5,501 nt of DNA from Kiritimatiellia bacterium (lineage in GTDB: Bacteria > Verrucomicrobiota > Kiritimatiellia > RFP12 > UBA1067), in assembly GCA_017936245.1 (NCBI GenBank), contig JAGBFY010000306.1:1-5501 (forward strand). Direction: 5' to 3'. Positions 1 through 5,501 of this stretch are shown here, piece after piece. Both the position numbers and the translations under genes were made by a program. The notes below the pieces were generated by a model. It searched no databases and had not been told where the DNA came from. It saw nothing but the letters and a program-made list of their open reading frames with translations. Numbering within the stretch: the first letter of the stretch is position 1; each line of letters begins with the position of its first letter.

Positions 1-1296
1 CCGAACGACCGACGCTCGCTCGTGGACGACGGGTTTCAGCGCGACACTCTCGACCGTTACGGCAAGGTCGACCTTTCCGGCTATGCATCGGCATGGCGCG
101 GTCTAGCCGATCTCCGTTCCCGGCGGGCTGCGCTTGAAGGGGCTGTAGATGTCGCGGATGAAATAGATAGGCTGAGGCACAGCATCGAAGAGATCGATGC
201 CGCGCAGCTTACGGAAGAAGATGATGAGACGTTGACTGCACGTCACGCGGCCGCCGCCCATGCGGCTGAGATAGTGGAGGCGGCGAACGCTGCCACGTCT
301 GCGCTTACTGGCGACGGCGGCGGTGCGTACGGTTCATCTGACGCCGGTTCAGCGGCGGATCTTCTTGTCGAGGCCGGGAACAGGTTCCGTGAGATGGCGA
401 AGTACCATGAAGTCGCCAACGAGTGGAGCGAAGAGCTTGAGAATGTGATAACATCAGTTCAGGAGCTGTCGCGAACCGTTGCGGATTCTGTCAGCCGTAT
501 CGATGCCGACCCCGAGACGCTGCAGGCGCTTGACGACCGAATTTCGCTCGTGCGCCGTCTCAAGCGAAAATACGCATGCGCAACAGTCCGGGAGATTCTT
601 GAGCTCCGCGAAAAGCGAGCGCAGAAACTTTCCGATCTTGAGGACCGTGATGCGAAGATCCAGGAGTTGGATGTCCAGATCGCTGCCGCCGAAAAGGCTG
701 TGAGGAAGGCGGGTGCGACGTTGACTGCCGCCCGGAGGAAAGCGAGCGTGAAGCTGGGTGAGGCAGTCACAAAGGAACTGCGCGGACTTGGCTTCCTTAA
801 GGCCGGATTCTCGGTTGCGCTTGAGACGCAGGAGCCGGATCAGACCGGATGCGACCTGGTAGTGTACAGGTTCGAGCCGAATCCGGGCGAATCAGCGCGT
901 CCTCTGGCTCAGATTGCTTCTACAGGCGAAATCGCGCGAGTGATGCTTGCGCTGAAGGCTGTCATAGCGGAACTGGATGCGATTCCGGTATTAATCTTTG
1001 ATGAAATCGATGCCAACCTTGGCGGCGAGACCGGTCGGGCTGTCGGAGAGAAGCTCAAATCCGTATCGGCTCACCATCAGGTGATAGCAATCACACATCT
1101 CCCCCAGTCTGCCGTGTTTGGCGACCGGCATTTCGTTGTAGCCAAAACCGTCTCGGGCGGACGCACCAGGAGTGCGATACGAGAGGTTGAAGGGGATGGG
1201 CGTGTCCGGGAGGTGGCTCGTATGCTTGGCGGCGAGACCGCTACATCTGTTGTTCTTCAGCACGCGAAGGAGCTTCTGGGGTTAAAACCTTTTTAG
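1..1296 (+). CDS. recN: DNA repair protein RecN, C-terminal part (5' end outside window)
   Basis: RecN is an SMC-like cytoplasmic ATPase that acts at DNA double-strand breaks and helps RecA-dependent recombinational repair. The reading frame is open from the first base: the codons before the GTG at 22 continue in frame (PNDRRSLV...) and fit the RecN region before its coiled coil, so that GTG is internal. Numbering from this GTG, residues about 25-250 are a charged, heptad-like coiled-coil region including the RecN-like stretch LKRKYACATVREIL. Then come the ABC signature ASTGE (299-303), Walker B PVLIFDEID (322-330), the D-loop ANLGGETG and the switch His in AITHLPQSA (H359). The end fits a full C-terminus (MLGGETATSVVLQHAKELL). 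RecN is usually about 550 residues, so roughly 120 N-terminal residues with Walker A lie upstream. The signature reads S-T-G-E rather than the usual S-G-G-E. It is not evidently in an operon with the downstream genes, which have their own promoter. Family identification is firm. Confidence 0.95.
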   Translation, partial: PNDRRSLVDDGFQRDTLDRYGKVDLSGYASAWRGLADLRSRRAALEGAVDVADEIDRLRHSIEEIDAAQLTEEDDETLTARHAAAAHAAEIVEAANAATSALTGDGGGAYGSSDAGSAADLLVEAGNRFREMAKYHEVANEWSEELENVITSVQELSRTVADSVSRIDADPETLQALDDRISLVRRLKRKYACATVREILELREKRAQKLSDLEDRDAKIQELDVQIAAAEKAVRKAGATLTAARRKASVKLGEAVTKELRGLGFLKAGFSVALETQEPDQTGCDLVVYRFEPNPGESARPLAQIASTGEIARVMLALKAVIAELDAIPVLIFDEIDANLGGETGRAVGEKLKSVSAHHQVIAITHLPQSAVFGDRHFVVAKTVSGGRTRSAIREVEGDGRVREVARMLGGETATSVVLQHAKELLGLKPF

Positions 1297-1343
1297 CGCC
1301 GTCCAAGATTCTGCCCAGCCATTTTCATTGCATATGAACCGGT

Positions 1344-1380
1344 CTGCAAAACTGCAAAACTGTTGAATGAGGTTGTGCAG
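1344..1380. repeat. Tandem 8-bp repeat joined to an imperfect inverted repeat
   Basis: CTGCAAAA occurs twice head to tail at 1344-1351 and 1352-1359. The second copy (CTGCAAAAC, 1352-1360) can pair with GTTGTGCAG (1372-1380) with one A/G mismatch around an 11-nt loop, giving an 8-of-9 bp stem. It is not followed by a T tract, so it does not look like an intrinsic terminator. It ends about 33 bp upstream of the -10 element of the next gene, a plausible place for a regulator site. That role is inference only, and a chance repeat is possible. Confidence 0.35.
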
Positions 1381-1410
1381 AGGAATGCTGCCAATGCCAA
1401 CATGAAACTA

Positions 1411-1419
1411 TGATATAAT
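1411..1419 (+). promoter_or_regulatory. Extended -10 promoter element for the carbohydrate operon
   Basis: TGATATAAT matches the sigma-70-type extended -10 consensus (TGnTATAAT) exactly. It lies in the most AT-rich stretch of the window, followed by TTAAATTAAAAATTT. No good -35 hexamer sits at the usual 17-bp spacing: 1391-1396 reads CCAATG. That is common for extended -10 promoters. Transcription would start near 1426, giving a leader of about 26 nt before the kinase start codon, enough for its ribosome binding site at 1441. Assignment is by consensus match and position only. Confidence 0.65.
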
Positions 1420-1440
1420 ACGTTAAATTAAAAATTTACT

Positions 1441-1444
1441 GGAG
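1441..1444 (+). promoter_or_regulatory. Ribosome binding site of the kinase gene
   Basis: GGAG lies 7 nt before the ATG at 1452. It supports that start codon, which also gives a protein of the normal family length. Confidence 0.7.
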
Positions 1445-1451
1445 CAGTGAA

Positions 1452-2558
1452 ATGAGCAGCAGAAACTTCACAGAAGAGCAGTTGCGCGAAATCATCGCGC
1501 TTTTTCAGGTGTATGGTGATATCGTCTCCGTGAACCGCTATGGTTCCGGCCACATAAACGATACGTTCAAAATTGACATTTCAATCGGTGGGGCACCTGT
1601 CTCGTATGTGCTCCAGCGCATCAACGACAGCATCTTCACGCGTCCCGACCGCGTCATGGAGAACATCGCTCGCGTCACGAACCATATTCGCGGCAAGTTT
1701 GCCGGAGCAGAGGATGCGACTCGCCGCACTCTCACCGTGATTCCCGCTCGCGACGGCCAGCCCGTGGCCCGTGGCCCCGAGGGCGGCTGGTGGCGCATGT
1801 ATGTGTTCATCACCGGCGCAAAGACCATCGATCTCATCGAGAACGCCGATCAGGCGCGCAAGGCCGCCAAGGCGTTCGCCGGTTTCCAGAATGCGCTTGC
1901 AGATCTCCCCGCTCCACGTCTTTTCGAGACGATCCCCAACTTCCACAACACGCTCTCGCGTCTTGAGCAGCTCGATACGGCCGCCGCCGAGGACAAGATG
2001 GGGCGCAAGGCTTCCGTCGCAGCCGAGCTTGCGTTCGTCGATGCCCATCGCGAAGAGGCTGGCAAGATCGTAAAGATGATGGAGAACGGCGAAATACCTG
2101 AGCGCATTACGCACAACGATACCAAGATCAACAACGTGATGCTTGACGACGTGACTGGCGAAGGCGTTGCGGTCATCGATCTTGATACGGTAATGCCGGG
2201 CTGCGCCCTCTACGATTTCGGCGACATGGTGCGCACCTCCACCGCCGCGGCCGCCGAGGACGAGAAGGATCTTTCGAAGGTATTCTCCCGCAAGGAGTAT
2301 TTCGAAGCGCTCGTGAAGGGATATCTCTCCGAGGCGAAGTTCCTCACCGAGGCCGAGAAGGAGAATCTCGCATTCTCCGGCCGGCTCATCACGTTCACCA
2401 TCGGTATCCGCTTCCTTGCGGACTACCTGGCCGGCGATACGTACTTCCGCACCGCCTATGCCGACCACAATCTTGTCCGCTGCCGTACGCAGTTCAAGAT
2501 GGTCGAATCGATGGAAGCGCAGAAGGACGAGTACGAGGCAATCGTGCGCGCAAACTGA
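1452..2558 (+). CDS. nahK: N-acetylhexosamine 1-kinase (NahK-like, APH fold)
   Basis: This 368-residue protein belongs to the aminoglycoside phosphotransferase/choline kinase fold and closely follows bifidobacterial NahK (about 359 residues) along its length. NahK uses ATP to phosphorylate GlcNAc or GalNAc at C1 in the lacto-N-biose/galacto-N-biose pathway, in the cytoplasm. Shared blocks are the nucleotide-loop region GSGHINDTF (31-39), YVLQRINDSIF (52-62), the catalytic loop THNDTKINNVMLD (220-232, catalytic Asp D223), the metal-binding IDLDTVMPG (242-250), YDFGDMVR (254-261), EDEKDLSK (269-276), RFLADYLAGDTYF (320-332) and HNLVRCRTQ (339-347). There is no signal peptide. Related proteins have often been labelled mucin desulfatase (MdsC), which the kinase motifs contradict. 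It is first in a likely operon, behind an extended -10 promoter. The sugar it prefers cannot be read from sequence: GlcNAc, GalNAc or another hexosamine are possible, and none of the usual partner genes (phosphorylase, uridylyltransferase, epimerase) is in view. Confidence 0.88.
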   Translation: MSSRNFTEEQLREIIALFQVYGDIVSVNRYGSGHINDTFKIDISIGGAPVSYVLQRINDSIFTRPDRVMENIARVTNHIRGKFAGAEDATRRTLTVIPARDGQPVARGPEGGWWRMYVFITGAKTIDLIENADQARKAAKAFAGFQNALADLPAPRLFETIPNFHNTLSRLEQLDTAAAEDKMGRKASVAAELAFVDAHREEAGKIVKMMENGEIPERITHNDTKINNVMLDDVTGEGVAVIDLDTVMPGCALYDFGDMVRTSTAAAAEDEKDLSKVFSRKEYFEALVKGYLSEAKFLTEAEKENLAFSGRLITFTIGIRFLADYLAGDTYFRTAYADHNLVRCRTQFKMVESMEAQKDEYEAIVRAN

Positions 2559-2587
2559 CGGTGTCGTCAGCGCATCCGGTCATCAGC

Positions 2588-2593
2588 AAAGGA
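2588..2593 (+). promoter_or_regulatory. Ribosome binding site deciding the esterase start
   Basis: AAAGGA lies 8 nt before the ATG at 2602. The reading frame is open further upstream to an ATG at 2416, but that start lies inside the kinase gene. The 2602 ATG has this site and opens directly on a signal peptide, so it is preferred. Confidence 0.7.
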
Positions 2594-2601
2594 ATGCTTC
2601 A

Positions 2602-3906
2602 ATGAAGACTGCATTTTCGTTCTTGGCGGCGTTTTCCGCGTTTGTCGCGTTTGCGGCATCCATCGAAATCGGGCAGGATCGTCCGGATGCGCTATACCGT
2701 TCCGGTGATGAGACGGTATTCACCGTTTCGGTGAAGGACGACTCTGGAGCATTGCTCAAGAGCGGCAAGGCAAAGTGGACTCTCGACAATTTCGGGTCTA
2801 TCAAGTATTCATCAGGTGCGACGGATCTGTCAAAGGGCAATCCGTTCACGGTGAAGGGCAAGATGGACGAGGAAGGGTTCCTGCGTCTCTGTGTCAATTC
2901 CGGTACGAACTCCCGTGTTTGGGCTGTCGGCTACGATGTGGACAAGATTCGTCAGAGCGAGCCTTGTCCACAGGATTTCGATTCCTATTGGACATCCGAG
3001 AAGGCTCGCCTTGAGCGGGAGGTTCCGCTTGATCCGAAGATGACTTTGGACGAAAAGCTTTCGAGCAAGGCGTTCGATTGCTTCCGTGTGAATTTTGCAA
3101 CGTTCAACGGTAAGCGCGTGTACGGATTTCTTTCCGTTCCAAAGGACAAATCAAAGGCTCCGTTCCGTCTGCGTGTCACGGTCCCTGGCGCAGGGCCGGG
3201 CGTAGTCGGCTACGGAACCGCCCCTGGCGAGATCACCCTCGCCATGAACGTCCACACGTTCGAGCCGGAGGCGACTCGTGAGGCGCAACGAAAGCGCATG
3301 CAGAGTCAGAACCGCGAACTTGCGGAAAAGTATGGTCTTGCAAACAAAGATGCGTACTGCGCCCTTGCCGGAATTTCGTCCTCACGCGAAGACTACTGGT
3401 ACCATGATGTGATGCTCGGCATCAACCGTGCGGTCGATTGGGTGTGTGCCCGTCCGGATGTGGATCTGACCAGGGTCGTATATTCCGGTTCCAGTCAGGG
3501 CGGAGGCTTCGGTCTCTTCCTCAACTACCTGAATTCGCATTTCACAAAGGCTTTCGTGGCTGTCTGCGCAATCACGGGGCACTACGGTTTCAGGCAGGGC
3601 CGTCAGAACGGTTGGCCGCGTCTTCTGGACGGTCAGCCCGACCGTAAGAAGGCTGAGAAGCATGCCGCGTACTTTGACGGCGTGTACTTTGCCGCTCGCA
3701 TCAAGCATCCGATCCGTTTCATCGTCGGCTTTGCTGACATGACATGCGCCCCCGCCGCAGTGTATGCGGCGTACAACGTATGTCCAGCGAAGGACAAGGC
3801 CATCGTGCATGCGATCGGATGTGGCCATGGTTGGTACAAGTGGCAGAAGGAGAACGCCGGCAAGCCGGGTTGGATTGATTTTGACAAGTGGCTTCGTGCC
3901 GAATAA
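2602..3906 (+). CDS. Secreted acetyl xylan esterase / CE7-type alpha/beta hydrolase
   Basis: This 434-residue protein starts with a signal peptide (MKTAFSFLAAFSAFVAFAA, probable cleavage near residue 19), so it should be exported. Residues about 20-112 form a beta-rich, Ig-like N-terminal region without enzyme motifs. From about 120 on it matches the acetyl xylan esterase/cephalosporin C deacetylase family (AXE1, CE7), which removes acetyl groups from xylo-oligosaccharides and small acetylated molecules. It shows PCPQDFDSYW (121-130), the nucleophile elbow GSSQGG with Ser298, the acid in VGFADMTCAPAAVYAAYN (Asp379) and the base in GCGHGWY (His409), so the triad is complete. The catalytic part is about the usual 320 residues; the N-terminal region is extra compared with single-domain CE7 enzymes. 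It lies 43 bp after the kinase gene and 19 bp before the GH97 gene, so it probably belongs to one transcript. Natural substrate is uncertain: acetylated plant or host glycans are both possible. Confidence 0.87.
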   Translation: MKTAFSFLAAFSAFVAFAASIEIGQDRPDALYRSGDETVFTVSVKDDSGALLKSGKAKWTLDNFGSIKYSSGATDLSKGNPFTVKGKMDEEGFLRLCVNSGTNSRVWAVGYDVDKIRQSEPCPQDFDSYWTSEKARLEREVPLDPKMTLDEKLSSKAFDCFRVNFATFNGKRVYGFLSVPKDKSKAPFRLRVTVPGAGPGVVGYGTAPGEITLAMNVHTFEPEATREAQRKRMQSQNRELAEKYGLANKDAYCALAGISSSREDYWYHDVMLGINRAVDWVCARPDVDLTRVVYSGSSQGGGFGLFLNYLNSHFTKAFVAVCAITGHYGFRQGRQNGWPRLLDGQPDRKKAEKHAAYFDGVYFAARIKHPIRFIVGFADMTCAPAAVYAAYNVCPAKDKAIVHAIGCGHGWYKWQKENAGKPGWIDFDKWLRAE

Positions 3907-3914
3907 AGGAATAA

Positions 3915-3919
3915 AGGAG
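3915..3919 (+). promoter_or_regulatory. Ribosome binding site of the GH97 gene
   Basis: AGGAG lies 6 nt before the ATG at 3926, in the 19-bp gap after the esterase stop codon. It is the strongest Shine-Dalgarno match in the window and fixes the start of the GH97 gene, which opens with a signal peptide. Confidence 0.75.
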
Positions 3920-3925
3920 ATACAA

Positions 3926-5501
3926 ATGAAAAAGTCATCGTGCCTCATAGTTCTGGTCGGGCTTGGGTTTTGCGTATGTGCGCAAACTGTCAGCGTGAAG
4001 AGTCCTGACGGCAGGAATGAAATCAGGCTTGATACGGAACCGGTCCTTTCATATTCCGTTTACCAGTCTGGGCTGCATCGGGTCGCTCCAACCCCGCTTT
4101 CCATGGAGATGGAAGGAAAGGGTGTGCTTGGAGGCTCGGCCAAAGTCTCATCCATCGATACGGTTACGCTCAAGGGCAAGATCGACACTCCCATATACAA
4201 GAAGTCTTCGATAGATGAGGCGGCGAACAGAACAACCGTTGCGTTCGAGGGCAATTGGCGTGTCGTGCTTGTCGCAAGGAACGATGGCGTTGCATACAGG
4301 TTCGAGACGGCGTTCCCCGGCCGTGTGAAGGTTATGAATGAGACCGCAGGCATCGTTTTCCCTGAGGGAGTGGCTTCAGCCTATGCCGCATACTGCAGGG
4401 ATCGCGGCGATCCGCTGCAGTGCAGCTGGGAATCCATTTACACGACAGTCACGAACATGTCGGAGCTTGCGAACAGCGGACAGGTCGTATATCTGCCGCT
4501 CGTTCTGAAATATTCCGACGGTTCTGTCATGAGCGTTTCCGAGTCGGATCTTTTGGATTATCCCGGATGGAACATGAAGCGTGCCGCCGGTGACAAGATT
4601 GCTCTTGAGGCTCGCATGGCGCGTTATCCTACGAAAGTCGAGCACCGCAACGGCAATGAGATAGGAAGCCCTGACAGGCCTCTTCGCCATATCCGTGTGA
4701 AGGAGCGTGCTGATTACCTTGCGGAAACGGCAGGAACCCGTACGTTCCCGTGGCGTGTGTTTATGCTTGCCGAGTCTGAAAGCAAACTCTGCGAGGCGGA
4801 TATCGTGTATGCGCTCGCCACTCCCAACAAGCTCAAGAACACCGAATGGATCAAGCCCGGCAAGGTTGCATGGGAATGGTGGAACTGCTGGAACGTATCG
4901 GGAGTGCCTTTCCGTGCCGGATGCAATACGGCAACATACGAGTACTACATTGATTTCGCCGCTGAATTCGGTGTGGAGTACGTGATCATGGACGAAGGAT
5001 GGTCCAAGAAGCTTAGCATCATGGAGATCAATCCCGAGACCGATGTGCCGCATCTTGTGAAGTACGCCAATGCGCGTGGCGTCGGCATTATCCTTTGGTG
5101 TGCATGGCCGCAGCTTGTCGGCCGTCAGCATGAGGTTTTCTCCAAGTACGCCAAGATGGGCGTGAAGGGTTTCAAGATCGATTTCATGGATCGTGACGAC
5201 CAGGAGATGGAAAACTATCTCGAAGAGACGGCAAAGGTCGCCGCCGAATACAAGCTCGTCATCGACTATCATGGAATGCACAAGCCGACCGGCATGAGCC
5301 GTACATATCCCAACATCCTCAACTATGAAGGGATTCACGGCCTTGAGTGCATGAAGTGGGAGAACGGCACTGATTTCATGCGTAACGATCTTCTTGGACT
5401 ATACTGCCGCATGAGCGCCGGTCCTATGGACTACACGCCCGGTGCCATGCTCAATATGACGCGTAAGCAGTTCAAGGCCAGCTTTATGCAGCCTGGAAGC
5501 C
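3926..5501 (+). CDS. GH97 family glycoside hydrolase, probable retaining alpha-galactosidase type (3' end outside window)
   Basis: The frame stays open to the window edge, giving 525 residues of a family usually about 620-720 long, so a C-terminal part is missing. A signal peptide (MKKSSCLIVLVGLGFCVCA, probable cut after residue 19) indicates export; no good lipobox is present. Residues about 22-290 match the GH97 N-terminal beta-sandwich. From about 310 comes the TIM-barrel catalytic domain: VAWEWWNCWN (314-323), AGCNTATYEYYIDFA (331-345), YVIMDEGWS (352-360), GVKGFKIDFMDRDDQ (412-426), SRTYPNILNYEGIHGLE (458-474) and SAGPMDYTPGAM (497-508). Asp419 in KIDFMDRDDQ sits where retaining GH97 enzymes (Bacteroides BtGH97b, an alpha-galactosidase) have their nucleophile, and Glu474 fits their acid/base. 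Inverting SusB-type alpha-glucosidases lack that Asp. The likely reaction is release of terminal alpha-galactose from oligosaccharides, though other alpha-sugars are possible. It follows the esterase by 19 bp, probably in one operon. Confidence 0.9.
   Translation, partial: MKKSSCLIVLVGLGFCVCAQTVSVKSPDGRNEIRLDTEPVLSYSVYQSGLHRVAPTPLSMEMEGKGVLGGSAKVSSIDTVTLKGKIDTPIYKKSSIDEAANRTTVAFEGNWRVVLVARNDGVAYRFETAFPGRVKVMNETAGIVFPEGVASAYAAYCRDRGDPLQCSWESIYTTVTNMSELANSGQVVYLPLVLKYSDGSVMSVSESDLLDYPGWNMKRAAGDKIALEARMARYPTKVEHRNGNEIGSPDRPLRHIRVKERADYLAETAGTRTFPWRVFMLAESESKLCEADIVYALATPNKLKNTEWIKPGKVAWEWWNCWNVSGVPFRAGCNTATYEYYIDFAAEFGVEYVIMDEGWSKKLSIMEINPETDVPHLVKYANARGVGIILWCAWPQLVGRQHEVFSKYAKMGVKGFKIDFMDRDDQEMENYLEETAKVAAEYKLVIDYHGMHKPTGMSRTYPNILNYEGIHGLECMKWENGTDFMRNDLLGLYCRMSAGPMDYTPGAMLNMTRKQFKASFMQPGS

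Noticed and set aside
1278..1294. GGGGTTAAAACCTTTTT at the end of recN as an intrinsic terminator
   Set aside because: The stem would be only three Watson-Crick pairs plus G-U wobbles with a tiny loop, and it overlaps the last codons. Too weak to call.
1581..2468. Open frame of 295 codons on the - strand
   Set aside because: Antisense to the well-supported kinase gene; low-complexity, Gly/Arg/Leu-rich translation with no family resemblance.
2416..2601. Upstream in-frame extension of the esterase to an ATG at 2416
   Set aside because: It would overlap the kinase gene by 143 bases, and its translation is Arg/Ser/Thr-rich out-of-frame sequence. The ATG at 2602 has a ribosome binding site and starts a signal peptide.
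3382..3948. Open frame of 188 codons on the - strand across the esterase/GH97 junction
   Set aside because: Antisense to two supported genes, no recognisable motifs, and it would cover the ribosome binding site and start of the GH97 gene.
3926..3982. Lipoprotein signal (cysteines 16 and 18) in the GH97 leader
   Set aside because: The residues before each Cys (LGF, FCV) do not fit a lipobox; an ordinary signal peptidase I site after VCA fits better.
4376..5338. Long open frame of 320 codons on the - strand
   Set aside because: It lies entirely within the GH97 gene on the opposite strand, has no recognisable domain and no Shine-Dalgarno evidence. It is explained by the coding bias of the + strand gene.

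Overview
The window holds four genes, all on the + strand. They are the 3' part of a RecN-type DNA repair ATPase gene, then a likely three-gene carbohydrate operon: an N-acetylhexosamine 1-kinase (NahK-like), a secreted acetyl xylan esterase/CE7-type esterase, and the first 525 codons of a secreted GH97 glycosidase that runs off the right edge. The coding strand is moderately GC-rich. Exported glycan-active enzymes beside a sugar-1-kinase suggest a Gram-negative saccharolytic bacterium. My impression, from the ST-G-E form of the RecN signature and the N-terminally extended esterase, is a member of the PVC group (Verrucomicrobia, Kiritimatiellae or Lentisphaerae), possibly gut-associated. No rRNA or other taxonomic marker confirms this.

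Layout. Positions 1-1296: C-terminal 431 codons of recN, open at the left edge. Positions 1297-1451: a 155-bp intergenic region, the only sizeable gap. It carries a tandem 8-bp repeat, an imperfect inverted repeat and a perfect extended -10 promoter element (TGATATAAT) that should start the operon. Positions 1452-2558: nahK-like kinase. Positions 2602-3906: esterase, 43 bp after nahK. Positions 3926-5501: GH97 gene, 19 bp after the esterase. No promoter or terminator is evident in the two short gaps, and each gene has its own Shine-Dalgarno sequence.

How the genes may work together. The two enzymes with signal peptides would act outside the cytoplasm: the esterase removing acetyl (or similar acyl) groups and the GH97 enzyme releasing a terminal alpha-linked sugar. 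Its catalytic Asp suggests the retaining, alpha-galactosidase-like class. The cytoplasmic kinase would convert a released N-acetylhexosamine (GlcNAc or GalNAc) to its 1-phosphate. This reads as a small glycan-utilisation locus. The pairing of an amino-sugar kinase with a CE7 esterase and a GH97 enzyme leaves the true substrate open. RecN is functionally unrelated and appears to be a separate upstream transcription unit.

No mobile element, CRISPR array, RNA gene or clearly novel system was seen. The points worth a second look are modest.
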